A DNA stretch of 64,000 nucleotides from Amoebidium appalachense (GCA_963693365.1 CAVNZM010000015.1:5890001-5954000); one strand, 5' to 3'; shown: positions 1 through 11,131, counted from the stretch's first letter. Translations and numbers: made by a program. The notes: generated by a model from the letters alone, not told the origin.

Positions 1-767
1 CACGAATCCCGGCTTCCAAGCTCTCGGACCTACTCGACCTCACTTCCCACCCAAAGCCCACCATCACCATTCGGGACCTCCAGTCCCTCCTCGGCAAACT
101 CACCTGGTGTGCCCAGCTGGTTCCCCCCGGGAGGGCCTTCTCCCAGCGCCTATGGGCCCTTCTCCGGACCCACCCACACCTTGCCGGCCACCACCACATA
201 CGACTGACTGCTGCCGCCCGGGCCGACATAGCCGAATGGCACCAGTTCCTCACATCATGGAATGGGGTGCACCTCATCACACCCCCCACATACACCACCC
301 TGGCCACTGATGCTGCCGGATCGGTGGGTCTAGGAGGCCACTGGCTCGACCAATGGTTCTTCATGCCCTGGTCCCCCTCCACCCAAGCCCTCTATGCTCA
401 TGAGGGTAAACTCGGTTCTTCCGTCATCGAACTCCTGGCCATCGCAGCCGCCGTGGCCCTCTGGGCCCCCTCCTGGTCCACCCACCATGTCCGTATTTTA
501 TGCGACAACACGGGTGCTGTGTCTGACCTGCACTCCCGGTCTTCCCCCCACCCCGTGATGGCCTGACTTATTCGGTTCATCACCCGCATGGAAATGCAAT
601 ACCAATTTACGTTACAGGCATCCTACCTACCAGGACCCCTCAAACATTTGGCCGATGCCATTTCTCGTAACCAACTTCCCCGGGCCCGACGACTCCGACC
701 TTCCCTGCAACCGGAGCCCTGCCCCTTCCCCTCCTGGGTCCACGAGTTCCTATCCCTTCCCTTGGGC

Positions 768-770
<3 letters not shown>
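1..770 (+). pseudogene. RT/RNase H fragment of YR element copy 1
   Basis: This is the C-terminal part of the RT plus RNase H domain. The intact homologues at 50840-52477 and 58603-60258 share it almost base for base. Visible RNase H acidic positions are the D of TLATDAAGSVG, the E of SSVIELLAIAA, the D of RILCDNTGAV and the D of HLADAISR. An in-frame TGA at about 565 replaces the AAA lysine codon of the other copies, just after HPVMA. The frame then continues to a TAA at 768-770, immediately before the poly-C tract. The RT catalytic YVDD lies upstream, outside the window. Confidence 0.88.

Positions 771-801
<31 letters not shown>
771..801 (+). repeat. poly-C tract (31 C) at the RNase H / recombinase junction
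   Basis: An uninterrupted run of 31 C follows the CTAA stop of RNase H and ends in CAG. Homologous tracts in the other copies are 24, 27 (with one A), 21 and 21 bases. Only this one is not a multiple of three, and the recombinase frame entering from 655 is lost here. Confidence 0.95.
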
Positions 802-831
802 AGATCTCCCGTTCCGGAGCAACACTGGCAG

Positions 832-1858
832 ATTGGCCCCCCACTTTGCTCCGGCCGAGCTGCTTCGAGCCACCACTACCCTGCAGGAATGCCAGGCCCT
901 GAGTCTCAACCTCGACTCTCGGGCCTTTTACTCCCGGGTGCAAAAAGTGTTCATCGATTTCTGTGTGGCATCTCGGCTGCAATCCTCCTCCGGGTCCTCC
1001 CTCCCGGCCTCCCCACACACCGTGCAACTTTTTCTCGCCTGGTGTGCCCAACGAGGGGTACAGGCCTCTTCCTTAACCGGTTCGGCCATCACCAGGCTCC
1101 ACCTCGACATGGGCCTCCCTGCTCCCTACCCCCACGACAAGTCTCTGGCCTGGTTCCTACGGGGGGTGGGCCGATGGTAGCTTTCTCACAACATCCGACC
1201 CCGCTCATCCACCAGGGAACCCCTCCTCCCCTCCCACCTCCGCCTACTCCATGGCCAGTGCCCCACCAAGGCTTCCTCGGCCAATCTCCGGCTATGGACG
1301 GCCCTCATCGTCGGTTTCTGTGGTCTCCTCCGTTCAGGGGAATTTACCTCCAAGACCCTGACTTCTTTCGACCCGTCCCGTCACGTTAAACGGAAGGACG
1401 TGACCTTCATCTACACCCCCACCGGGACTTTGTCCCATGCCACCCTCCACCTGCCAACCTCTAAGACGGATGTACAGGCCCGAGGTGTCAACGTCACCCT
1501 AGCTGCCCTGCCCCTCACCCACTTCTCCCCAGCCCATCTCCTCCGGCAGTTCCTGGATACAACGTCCGGTCAACCCGACGACCCCCTCTTCAGTCTCGGT
1601 GGCATCCCCTACACCAAGAGTGCTTTCTCTGCCGATTTCCGTGCCCTCCTCTCCCGGGCAGGCCTCTCACCCTCCCGGTTTGCCGGACACAGCCTCCGCA
1701 TCGGGGGGGCCACAGCACTGGCTGAGGCCGGGGTCGACGACTCCCGGATCAAACAACTCGGCAGGTGGTCCTCCGACTGCTTCCTGATCTATACCCGACT
1801 TCGTCCGGCCTCCATTGCTGCCACCACCACACGTGTATTCGCCTCTATTCTTAAGTGA
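832..1858 (+). pseudogene. tyrosine recombinase (YR) of copy 1, broken
   Basis: This is homologous to the 399-401 residue recombinases at 52362-53561 and 19324-20529. Frame damage: poly-C length, loss of seven bases (CTACAAT) near 1080, and TGG to TAG near 1178. The C-terminal 152 codons from 1400 are intact and carry the catalytic block: HSLRIGGATALAEAG with His and Arg of HxxR, then LGRWSS and the nucleophile Tyr in FLIYTR. The upstream catalytic Arg lies in GLLRSGE, encoded near 1320. It would resolve or integrate a circular cDNA in an active copy. Confidence 0.88.
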
Positions 1859-1898
1859 AACCTTTGGAGCAAGCATACTGCTCTCGTGCCGTGGTTTA

Positions 1899-2269
1899 GG
1901 TTTTATTTGTGGAAATTATTGACATAAATATTTTTCTGGGTAAACACGTAGGATGGGTGTCCGATATCAACAGGCTTCGTTTCATGTTTTAGCAGTTCGC
2001 GTTCGGCTGCCCGCATACGGGCACCTATTAGCCGATCAAAGCATCAGATTCCACAGATCACTAGACCGAGTTTGATTGGCTCAGGATAAGATTTCACATA
2101 ACACTAGATCGGTTTTGATTGGCTCAGTTCGGCAGCCTTAGGTATATAAGCACGACAGTTTTTAGCAGATCAGCAAGCAACAACACATCCTCTGTGTTTA
2201 GCACCTACAGCTTTACAGCTATATTTTCTTTTTCTTTTCTTCTCCCTATCTTTCCCTACGCCGGTCAGC
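1899..2269 (+). promoter_or_regulatory. A1 repeat / promoter of copy 2
   Basis: The A repeat begins GGTTTTATTTGTGG. It contains two GATTGGCTC motifs (inverted CCAAT boxes), each within a CACTAGA-CGA-TT duplication, followed by TATATAA at 2143-2149. The gag ATG is at 2270. The arrangement is that of a pol II promoter driving the full-length element RNA; use in vivo is inferred. Confidence 0.75.
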
Positions 2270-2838
2270 ATGCCGCCGAAAAAGCGCCAGGCCTCAGCCG
2301 CCGCCCCTACCGCGGCACCTAAGCGCCTAACCCGCAGCGACCTCCGCCACAGGCTGACCAACGCGGGACTGGCATCACTCGCTTCAGCACCCGATACCCG
2401 TGGACCCAGATCCACAACTATGACGTATACGCCCGAACCGTTGCCCACCAACAGGGTCGGGCTCCGATCGAGTGTCCCAACCTGCTCGCCCAACTCCACC
2501 AGGATCTCCTCCTGCCACCCACTCTGCTCATCCCGGACGCATGTCAGCGTTGCGGCTTCCCCGACCACCCCAGCGCGGCCTGCCCCATGTACCCCAAGCC
2601 CGGCTGTGGTCTTGATGGTTTCGAGCCCCCCCACAAGCCCGGCGGGGGACAAACCCCCAACCGACCCGGCCCGCAACCCGGCCCGGCACCACCGGCCCGA
2701 CCCGTGGATCTACCCGCAACACACTGCAGGAATTTCCACAACGGTCGGTCCTGCGCTAAGCAGCCCTGCCCCTTCTCCCACGTGTGCCCGCTCTGCTCTG
2801 GCACACACCCCCGCAAAGACTGCAAGCACAATGCCTAG
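2270..2838 (+). pseudogene. gag of copy 2 with large internal deletion
   Basis: The start MPPKKRQASAA is identical in kind to the intact 389-residue gag at 49351-50520. After LTNA the sequence jumps about 600 bases to the segment encoding TRYPW. The C-terminal zinc motifs remain, but in another frame (read from 2587): a CxxCx4Hx4C knuckle remnant upstream and the CRNFHNGRSC...CPLC block, where one isoleucine codon plus neighbours are lost relative to CRNFHINGRSC. It cannot make normal Gag. Confidence 0.85.
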
Positions 2839-3217
2839 TCTACGCGCACACCCACACCCACAGATAGAACATAGGGGCTAGGAGCTAGGTTACACGGGTC
2901 CAAGGACACGGAGCTCGGGAAAAACGGGGCACTAGGGCTGAGTAACATTTTTCGCAGGCCAACTACGGCGCCCGCGCGCGCCAAGAATAAATGTCCCTAC
3001 ACAAAGACGTTATTCTGGCCACTGCACATAAATTTACTCCCCCCCCCATCCCACGAGCCTCCCCCCCTTACACTCACCTAGCGCTCCCTCCCTTCTTCTA
3101 ACTCTGTGTACGCCCACACCCGCGCGTGCTCGGGCATCCCCTGCACAGGGCCCCGCTGCCCTCCCTGCAAACCCTCCCTCGGGCCCAGCTGCCCTACTCT
3201 AACCCCCCGGGGCCCTG

Positions 3218-3256
<39 letters not shown>

Positions 3257-3419
3257 ATGCCGGGATCTCCCCGAGGGTGCCCCACCCTTGCTAACCACCC
3301 CTTCCCCCGAGGCTCAGCCCCGGTGGCCCGCCCGCTGCCCCAGCACCACGTTGACACCTCCCGCCTCTGGGAGCTGCTGGCCCCCCTACCCAGCCCAATC
3401 ATTCGCCGCGCAGCTCCTC
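2839..3419 (+). other. gag-RT spacer of copy 2 with poly-C tract
   Basis: Non-coding. It holds an AATAAA on the plus strand near 2988 and a poly-C run of about 37 bases at 3219-3255. It corresponds to the spacer at 50521-50839 of the intact copy. Confidence 0.7.
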
Positions 3420-4664
3420 CGTAACCAACTTCCCCGGACCCGACGACTCCGACCTTACCTGCAACCGGAGCCCTGCCCCTTCCCCTTCTGGGTCCACAAG
3501 TTCCTATCCCTTCCCCTGGGCTCACCCCCCCCCCCCCCCCCCCCCCCCAGATCTCCCCTTCCGGAGCAACGCTGGCCGATTGGCCCCCCACTTTGCTCCG
3601 GCCGAGCTGCTTCGTGCCACCACTACCCTGCAGGAATGCCAGGCCCTGAGTCTCAACCTCGACTCTCGGGCCTTTTACTCCAGGGTACAAAAAAAAAAAA
3701 AGTGTTCATCGATTTTTGTGTGGCATCTCGGCTGCAATCCTCCGCCGGGTCCTCCCTCCCGGCCTCCCCCCACACCGTGCAGCTTTTTCTCGCCTGGTGT
3801 GCCCAACGAGGGGTACAGGCCTCTTCCTTGGCCGGCTACAATTCAGCCATCACCAGACTCCACCTCGACATGGGCCTCCCTGCTCCCTACCCCCACGACA
3901 AGTCTCTGGCCTGGTTCTTCCGAGGGGTGGGCAGATGGCAGCTTTCTCACAACATCCGACCCCGATCATCCACCAGGGAGCCCCTCCTGCCCTCCCACCT
4001 TAGCCTACTCCATGGCCAGTGCCCCACCAAGGCCTCCTCGGCTAATCTACGGCTATGGACGGCCCTCATCGTCGGTTTCTGTGGTCTCCTCCGTTCGGGG
4101 GAATTTACCTCCAAAACCCTGACTTCCTTTGACCCGTCCCGTCACGTTAAACGGAAAGACGTGACCTTCACCTACACCCCCACCGGTACTTTGTCCCATG
4201 CCACCCTCCACCTGCCAACCTCTAAGACGGATGTACAGGCCCGAGGTGTCAACGTCACTCTAGCTGCCCTGCCCCTCACCCACTTCTCCCCAGCCCATCT
4301 CCTCCGGCAGTTCCTGGATACAACGTCCGGTCAACCCAAGCCCATCTCCTCCGGCAGTTCCTGGATACAACGTCCGGTCAACCCAACGACCCCCTCTTCA
4401 GTCTCGGTGGCATCCCCTACACCAAGTGTGCTTTCTCTGCCGACTTCCGTGCCCTCCTCTCCCGGGCAGGCCTCTCACCCTCCCGGTTTGCCGGACACAG
4501 CCTCCGCATCGGGGGGCCCACAGCACTGGCTGAGGCCGGGGTCGACGACTCCCGGATCAAACAACTCGGCAGGTGGTCCTCCGACTGTTTCCTGATCTAT
4601 ACCCGACTTCATCCGGCCTCCATTGCTGCCACTACCACACGTGTATTCGCCTCTATTCTTAAGT
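3420..4664 (+). pseudogene. RNase H tail and tyrosine recombinase of copy 2, broken
   Basis: It begins with the last RNase H residues (NQLPRTRRLRP), passes a 24-C tract at 3525-3548 and continues into the recombinase. Two lesions break it: a run of 13 A at about 3689 where other copies have AAAAA, and a tandem duplication of about 46 bases at 4290-4383 that repeats the segment encoding LLRQFLDTTSG. The HxxR-Y catalytic block is still recognisable near 4495-4600. A 489-codon open frame across this region is a chimera of frames, not a distinct gene. Confidence 0.85.
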
Positions 4665-4695
4665 GAAACCTTTGGAGCAAGCATACTGCTCTCGT

Positions 4696-5339
4696 GCCGT
4701 GGTTTACAACCATTGCAGGTTCACTTTCGTCCAAGGGGATGTCCCCCTAGAGGCAACACACGTCCCGGAGTAGTTTTCATAGAGGTTTTATTTGTGGAAA
4801 TTATTGACATAAATATTTTTCTGGGTAAACACGTAGGATGGGTGTCCGATATCAACAGGCTTCGTTTCATGTTTTAGCAGTTCGCGTTCGGCTGCCCGCA
4901 TACGGGCACCTATTAGCCGATCAAAGCATCAGATTCCACAGATCACTAGACCGAGTTTGATTGGCTCAGGATAAGATTTCACATAACACTAGATCGGTTT
5001 TGATTGGCTCAGTTCGGCAGCCTTAGGTATATAAGCACGACAGTTTTTAGCAGATCAGCAAGCAACAACACATCCTCTGTGTTTAGCACCTACAGCTTTA
5101 CAGCTATATTTTCTTTTTCACCCACCCACCTACACCCTACACTCAACCCCCATTGATCCCCACATACGTGCTGTTTTTTCACGGGGCGAAGACTTCCCCC
5201 GTTTTTTGGGCACAAGGACCTCACGGATCAATAAATTGATGACTGGGGGCTTGCCGTGGTTTACAACCATTGCAGGTTCACTTTCGTCCAAGGGGATGTC
5301 CCCCTAGAGGCAACACACGTCCCGGAGTAGTTTTCATAG
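4696..5339 (+). repeat. B1-A2-B2 terminal repeats of copy 2
   Basis: B1 runs from TGCCGTGGTTTACAACC to TTTTCATAG. A2 restarts GGTTTTATTTGTGG and repeats the promoter (TATA near 5029). A 130-base A2-B2 connector contains ATTGATCC...GGATCAAT inverted repeats and AATAAA. B2 repeats B1 almost exactly. B carries the palindromic core GGGGATGTCCCC. Confidence 0.9.
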
Positions 5340-5340
5340 A

Positions 5341-5984
5341 CAACCATTGCAGGTTCACTTTCGTCCAAGGGGATGTCCCCCTAGAGGCAACACACGTCCC
5401 GTAGTAGTTTTCATAGAGGTTTTATTTGTGGAAATTATTGACATAAATATTTTTCTGGGTAAACACGTAGGATGGGTGTTCGATACCAACATAACCATGT
5501 AGGCTTCATTTCGTGTTTTAGCAGTTAGCGGTTGGCTGCCCGCACACGGGCACCTATTAGCCAGTCAAAACATCAGATACCACAGATCACTAGACCGAGT
5601 TATGATTGGCTCGGATCAGATTTCACATATCACTAGATCGATTTTTGATTGGCTCAGATCGGTAGGCTTAGGTATATAAGCACGACAGTTTTTAGCAGAT
5701 CAGCAAGCTACAAACACATCTTCTGTGTTTAGCATCCACAGCCTTACAGCTGTATATTCCTTTTCACCCACCCACCTACACCCACACACAACCCCCATTG
5801 ATCCACACATACGTGCTGTTTTTTCACGGGGCGAAGACTTCCCCCGTTTTTTGGGCACATGGACCTCACGGATCAATAAATTGATGACTGGGGGCTTGCC
5901 GTGGTTTACAACCATTGCAGGTTCACTTTCGTCCAAGGGGATGTCCCCCTAGAGGCAACACACGTCCCGTAGTAGTTTTCATAG
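5341..5984 (+). repeat. extra B-A-B terminal fragment of a second YR subfamily
   Basis: Directly after B2 of copy 2 comes another B lacking its first bases (5341-5416), an A (5418-5766) and a B (about 5897-5984). This A reads GTTCGATACCAACATAACC and CCCGCACACGGGC, as in the copies at 48965 and 56845, not as in its neighbour (CCCGCATACGGGC). It is therefore a remnant of a different copy joined end to end. Confidence 0.88.
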
Positions 5985-6023
5985 AGTGTGTGCATATCTT
6001 AACCAGGCTTTACCTTGTTACAG

Positions 6024-8222
6024 GGATTGTCTTCCATAATCCCGACGGAAACGACTTGTTCGTGAATGCCCTAGGTAACGTCAACTTTGGATACATTGGT
6101 GCCTTGGTTGCCATGAAGGTGGTTGACGGCCCTGGTTGTGGAGTTAAGTTCAAAAATACTGCCCACGAAGACTATGTCAAGCAAGAGGTGGCTGTGTTGG
6201 CATGGCTTCGCGATAGGGCGTATGCCCTTTTTTTCGACAACAGATCGGCCAAATCAGCTATTCGCCGGAAGTGCAGCAAAGGCTTCCATTTCCAATGCCA
6301 AGAAGGCGCTGTCATCTATTCAGGGTATGTGTATGTCTTTGTGTGATATACATGTACACTTAAAATTCGATTCTAATAGTCCGTTCTCCAGGTCAGACCG
6401 TCGACGGCTCACGAAATCATTGGGAAAGAAGTCGCCACCTCGCCGTGTCCTGTTTTTTTCACAGGTCATGGAACGCCTTACCGGCGGGGGTTTGGGGCAT
6501 GTTGGACGGGATGCGATGATGGCGGACTTCCATCGCAAGTACTTTGTGTTTTGCAACGCAAAGACGCTAGTGTCCGCCTACATTAGTCGGTGCTTCTCGT
6601 GCACCGCGCACTCCACAACCCTGGGCCCAACAACCAGAAAAGTGATCGTGGCTAATCTGCCTGGAAATATTGTAAGTCTGTCATTGATACCATCACCTAA
6701 TTTTCGGCTTGTCATAGCACGGTTTTAGATCACACATGCATGCTTGTGTGAAACGCATATGTACTCAATGATTTATCCGTATGATTCCGTGCTCAGGCCA
6801 TGCCTCAAGCCATTATTAGATTCCCTTGACCCTTGCCGTGCTCATGCCATCCCGAAGGGAATACTATATTCCCTTGCCGCTTGTTCCCTTGCCACTTGCT
6901 CCCTTATGCTTCTTTGATACCAAATTGAGACCCACCTGGCTCTTCTGACTGTTTCATGTCAGGTGGTAATGGATTTTTCTTCATTGGGCAAAGAGGCTAC
7001 CATGAAAGACCCCGTTACTGGCTTCACCAAGATGAGCCTTGCGACAGACCACCTTTCAAAGTTCACTGTGGGGATTCCCACTGCATCCGAGGACTCCAAC
7101 ACCGCCATCCGAACTTTGCAGGCCATGATGAAGGTGACCCCGGTTAGGGAGGTTTGGGTTGACGGCGGTGGTGCTTATGTCAGCAACGAATTTCGCGCGT
7201 TTTGCGATGAGAACAACATTGATTTCGTTCCGGCAACGCCGTACCACCCTCAAACTAAGGGCGTAGTGGAGCGTATCCATCGAACTATCAGGAAACTGTT
7301 GGCATCCGCGATGCTGGCAGGCAGGGATGTCAAGGAGGGGTACACTCTTCCTGGGCGACTGTTTGATCAGGTGTTGCATCAATATAACACAAAGTATCAT
7401 TCGGTTCTGAAGGCGACCCCATTCGAGGTCATGATGGGTCGTGAATCAGGTTCTGTCCGCGCCATGGGCAGGGATCAGTATAACCGTCTACTGGCGGAGA
7501 TGAGACGGAATATCATTCGGAGCGGTTCCAGATTCCACAAGGATACCACGGTTAAGCTACCAGAATTGTCCGTCGGTGATTACGTTATCGTCAACACCGG
7601 TGTGAGGGATCGCACCAAGGCGCGTAGTACCCTCAGACCGGTGTGGGGGGCATATGGTGAGGTGAAGGCACAGAGATCTCCATTCACATACACGGTGGAG
7701 ATTCTGGCCTCAAAGGCCAAACATCCGGGTTCCACCATCGTTGCTGGATCCACGACGGTCTTCCACATCAGGTAATGTTTCAGGCCTGGCCTTGAATGTG
7801 CGTCTGTTATTATGGCAGGATCATCTTTTTTGCTTTGCCGTATAGTATATTGGTACATACTGTCAACAGCATAGTTCACTGATGGGATTTTATGCAGAGA
7901 CATCAAGCCGGTTCCATCCAGCTTCAGACCCGACGACATGGAGCGGTACCTCGTCCATACAATCGGCGACCCGACATATGTTGTTGATTGCGTGTTCGGT
8001 CGCAGAACCATTGTAGATGACAAAGGGGACTTGTACGACCAGGTTTTAGTTAAATGGCGTGGATTTCCCTTTTCCCAATGTACTTGGGAGGATCCTGGTG
8101 AAGTTATGCCCCCCAACACAGGGGCACCCACTTGCGATGAACAAGATGTGGATGGCAACGACATTCCATTAGCATTACGTGGTCTGAAAGATTTCAGTAG
8201 CTACACGGATGCCAACTTTTGA
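6024..8222 (+). CDS. intron-bearing gypsy-type integrase with chromodomain
   Basis: Predicted exons are 6024-6324, 6392-6671, 6963-7771 and 7898-8222; all junctions are GT-AG and keep phase. Exon 2 encodes a zinc-binding HHCC-type domain (GHVGRDAMMADFHRKYF ... RCFSCTAH). Exon 3 encodes the integrase core: D of VVMDF, D of VWVDGGGAYVS, E of TKGVVERIHR. Exon 4 encodes a chromodomain (VKWRGFPFSQCTWEDP) and ends in TGA. DNA strand transfer is the known role of this family. Upstream exons are missing because YR-element repeats end at 5984. Three spliceosomal introns argue against a simple gypsy provirus. Ginger or Polinton-type DNA transposons, or a domesticated integrase, are the alternatives. 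No RT, PolB or ATPase is visible beside it. Confidence 0.85.
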
Positions 8223-8505
8223 AAATGGAAACGGTCCTTCGTACACTGGATGCCAATGGCGGGTTGGACGACACGGACTTTGCAAATGGCAGTGTTCCAG
8301 TTGCCACCATGTTTACCACTGTGACATCCAATCAACGTAAGCCCGTGCGTCCATCAAAAACGACATTGTCGCATCCGGCAGGTACACCAGTGCGCTCTGA
8401 GCCAGAACACAACACAGGGTCGTCGGATCCAGCTTCGCCAATTTCGTCGTCGGGTTTACCAGTGCAGGTGACGGCGCCCCGTCACAAGTACCACCTTCTT
8501 CGGCA

Positions 8506-9357
8506 ATGGCACAACCGCCCCGTAAGCGTGCCAAGGTGACACTGGAGCCCGAGGTAACTGACTTAACGTCGTATACACCCGAAGTGGACCCACCAGTGTC
8601 GCCGGTCCCATCAACTAATGATTGCAACCCTTGCCCCACTGTGCCCATCCCCGTCTCTCTCCCGTCAAAATGGCCCGGGAATGTCAGTGAGTCTGTGTTT
8701 ACACACTACTGCAACAGCGCAGACCCAGTTTATGACGTCACCCCCGTGCCGATGGATGCTTTCTCATTCAACAGCAACGCCACCTTTAGTTTCCGTCCAA
8801 GATTTTCATGGGAAATGAATTTCTGTTTCATCATCACCGTATTGGACGGATTAAACTGTGGGCTGATAAAATCCAACGTGCCACCTTTACATCTTAAGCC
8901 AACCGGACTGGACGTTTGGGACCGGATGATTGCTGCCTTAAAGCACCGCGAGAAGCATACAGCAAATATCCGGGCCATCGCTCATCGACTGGCACGGGTG
9001 TGGAAGGTAACACGATACAGGATTGGGGACATAAGTTCTACGGACAAGTTGTTTGACGCGCTTCAATGTGACATTAGCGGTTCGGATTACCTCACGGGTG
9101 TCCCGCTGGATGGGTCTACTAGTCGTCCGATATTCCGAGACAACGTGGTACCCCCTCACGTGACAATCATAACCGCTACATGCGTTAAATGCACTGGCGT
9201 GTTGTTATGTGGCTCACCGATCTGGTTTTTGATTGGTGCGGCTGGATGGCATTCCTGTCCCACAATCACGGCTACGAAATTGCTTTGGTATAAAAGCAAT
9301 TCGGTAGGTCAGTTCATCTGGGGAATGATTGCCGGTAATGGTGATCTGGCACAATAA
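8506..9357 (+). CDS. unidentified ORF downstream of integrase
   Basis: An open frame of 283 codons starts at ATG 8506 and ends TAA at 9357, 284 bases after the integrase stop. The N-terminus has a basic cluster PPRKRAKV that looks like a nuclear localisation signal, followed by a Pro/Thr/Ser-rich stretch to about residue 70. The rest is mixed sequence with no motif I recognise. The segment 8224-8505 is also open in another frame and has possible splice sites (GT at 8336, AG near 8470), so the true protein may be spliced and longer. Same strand and close spacing suggest it belongs to the same mobile unit as the integrase; function unknown. Confidence 0.5.
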   Translation: MAQPPRKRAKVTLEPEVTDLTSYTPEVDPPVSPVPSTNDCNPCPTVPIPVSLPSKWPGNVSESVFTHYCNSADPVYDVTPVPMDAFSFNSNATFSFRPRFSWEMNFCFIITVLDGLNCGLIKSNVPPLHLKPTGLDVWDRMIAALKHREKHTANIRAIAHRLARVWKVTRYRIGDISSTDKLFDALQCDISGSDYLTGVPLDGSTSRPIFRDNVVPPHVTIITATCVKCTGVLLCGSPIWFLIGAAGWHSCPTITATKLLWYKSNSVGQFIWGMIAGNGDLAQ

Positions 9358-10290
9358 ATGGTTGCGCCTTTCAATGACGTACACCTACATCAGCAAACAT
9401 CTCCCGGCATCTTTTTTCCGTCTCAAACCAGTCTGGGACATCCTAAACCCGTAACCCATCCTGAACCATACCCTTTGTAACCGTTGTTAGTTAGAGATGA
9501 CTCCAAGCTATCCCTAACCCGTCCGGCTTTAGCAGGCGATATTAAAGACATCTCTGTAAGTACGTCCTTAGCATATCTGTAACCCGGCGAAACCCTATCC
9601 CGTGTTCCATCTGTTTCCTCCCCCAAGCATATCTTAGAGCCGTCTTTGTTATGTCTTAAACGAATCTATAAAAAGACAATATTTATGAACTTTTACTAAA
9701 AAGATATCCCCAGCATATCTGTAAGCTATCGATCAGCCGTCTACAAGAGCGCTTTGCGATCACCAATATCCATCTTTAATACTACTTTATGTAGTTCAGA
9801 CGAGCATATATGGCATACTTAACACCTCTTGAAGAATTTGCAGAGATATATTACAGATATGTTGTGGTTAACCTAAATGTATCCTTACGATGTAGTTATG
9901 TAATATGTTATTTCAGTCTAACACGAGTTGTCGACTTTAAAACGTACTAAAAGCAACTCACCGATAGGCTAGGGATATTTTTATTGGTACATAGTGACAC
10001 AAACAAGATATGCGTGAGACGTATTTACGTCATAATATAGATTCATCATCAATTGAGGAAAAGACACAATTAATATACACTTTAGACGGCTTTAGGACGG
10101 CCTAACGTTATATATGGTCGCTCCCATAGATAGAATAATTATATATTCATAGTTCTGGTAAGAGCACCGGAAGATTTCTTGATGCAATTTTAAAGCCATC
10201 TTTCAGGATGTTCTAAAAGTCACACTAAAAAGACCGTCGTCATCCTTAAAGTCATCTGTTGGATGGCTGGAGGTTGTCGTGATGATATCT
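9358..10290. other. non-coding AT-rich DNA with recurring GTCTTTAA / CATCCTAAACCC motifs
   Basis: No ORF of note. Short motifs recur in degenerate form: CATCCTAAACCCGT, GACATCTCTGTAAG, AGACGGCTTTAGGACGGCC, TAAAGTCATC. The same vocabulary fills 17700-18640 and 24057-24540. Confidence 0.5.
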
Positions 10291-10310
10291 TAAACCCCCA
10301 CCTCCCCTCC

Positions 10311-10312
<2 letters not shown>

Positions 10313-10344
<32 letters not shown>
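10313..10344 (+). repeat. poly-C tract
   Basis: An almost pure run of C follows CTCCTCC and precedes CACCCACCCCACATG. Confidence 0.95.
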
Positions 10345-10925
10345 ACCCACCCCACATGAACCTTTGACGATCGATGACGACGATGAGGTGCCAGACCCAC
10401 AGGGTCTTTTCCTGGGGACCACCACCCACCCCACATGAACCTTTGACGATCGATGACGACGACGAGGTGCCAGACCCACAAGGTCTTGCCTCCATACTTT
10501 ATTTACCTTAACAGGACAAAGAGCCGGTACCCACCTATGGGTGCTAAACATGCACATGATCATTCATGTGCTATAAGAGCAACACAGAAACGAAACACGG
10601 AAACAACAGCAGCGATAGGACAAAGAGCCCCAGACCCACAGGGTCTTGCCTCCATACTTTATTTACCTTAACAGGACAAAGAGCCGGTACCCACCTATGG
10701 GTGCTAAACATGCACATGATCATTCGTGTGCTATAAGAGCAACACAGAAACGAAACACGGAAACAACAGCAGCCATAACACAAAGAGCCCCAGACCCACA
10801 GGGTCTTGCCTCCATACTTTATTTACCCTAACAGGACAAAGAGCCGGTACCCACCTATGAAACGAAAAACGGAAACAACAGCAGCCATAGGACAAAGAGC
10901 CGGTACCCACCTCTAGATGATAACG
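10343..10925 (+). repeat. tandem repeats of 80 and 160 bp
   Basis: An 80-bp unit (CCACCCCACATGAACC... CAGACCCACA) occurs at about 10345 and 10425. It leads into a 160-bp unit anchored on CAGACCCACA at 10471, 10631 and 10791, each with CTTGCCTCCATACTTTATTT and GGTACCCACCTATGG. The last unit is deleted internally. Confidence 0.88.
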
Positions 10926-11131
10926 TAGCCTTATAGCTGCTGATGACTTCATGGGCCAACCTTGCCAAAACCTGTAAAGGAACTCGAGCTAAGAATTAGC
11001 TCATCCTACTTGCGAGAAGTGGGGGGGAGGGGGGGGGGGGGGGGGGGGGGGACTGAGGGGGCTGACTGAGAGTGGCAAAAAAAGAGTCGACAGAACCAAC
11101 CTCAAACATAGTAAGGACGGAAACCCGGACC

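Larger units (their letters stand above)
1..1898 (+). mobile_element. YR retrotransposon copy 1, 5'-truncated by window edge
   Basis: The window opens inside the reverse transcriptase frame of a tyrosine-recombinase retrotransposon; the sequence from base 1 matches the copy at 48965-54247 from about 51710 onward. RNase H, the poly-C junction and the recombinase follow in order. The copy ends at 1898, where the expected B1 repeat is missing and the A repeat of the next copy starts directly after the 13-base remnant ending GTGGTTTA. It is inactive: a TGA in RNase H, a 31-base poly-C tract that shifts frame, a 7-base deletion near 1080 and a TAG near 1178. Confidence 0.9.
1899..5339 (+). mobile_element. 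YR retrotransposon copy 2, internally deleted
   Basis: A1 (1899-2269) leads into a deleted gag, an almost absent RT, a damaged recombinase, then B1 (about 4696-4783), A2 (4785-5115) and B2 (about 5252-5339). At 3.4 kb it is about 2 kb shorter than the complete copies. The gag deletion joins LTNA to the TRYPW region. The RT is lost between about 3410 and the last RNase H residues at 3420. The order of terminal repeats is still the full split-direct-repeat pattern. It abuts copy 1 directly, sharing the A segment. Confidence 0.9.

Noticed and set aside
655-1389. 244-codon Pro-rich ORF
   Set aside because: It is the recombinase start read through a poly-C tract of wrong length, then a shadow frame.
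3126-4595. 489-codon ORF as a novel fusion protein
   Set aside because: It strings together poly-Pro, RNase H tail and recombinase pieces in wrong frames across a deletion, an A13 run and a duplication.
5915-6023. Upstream extension of the integrase frame into the B repeat
   Set aside because: The frame is open through B by chance; CTTGTTACAG|GG at 6021-6023 is a good acceptor and the protein-like text starts there.
8506-9357. OTU protease domain in the ORF after the integrase
   Set aside because: KLFDALQCDISG loosely recalls the OTU Cys box (DGNCLFRAL), but the catalytic Cys is absent and no His box follows.
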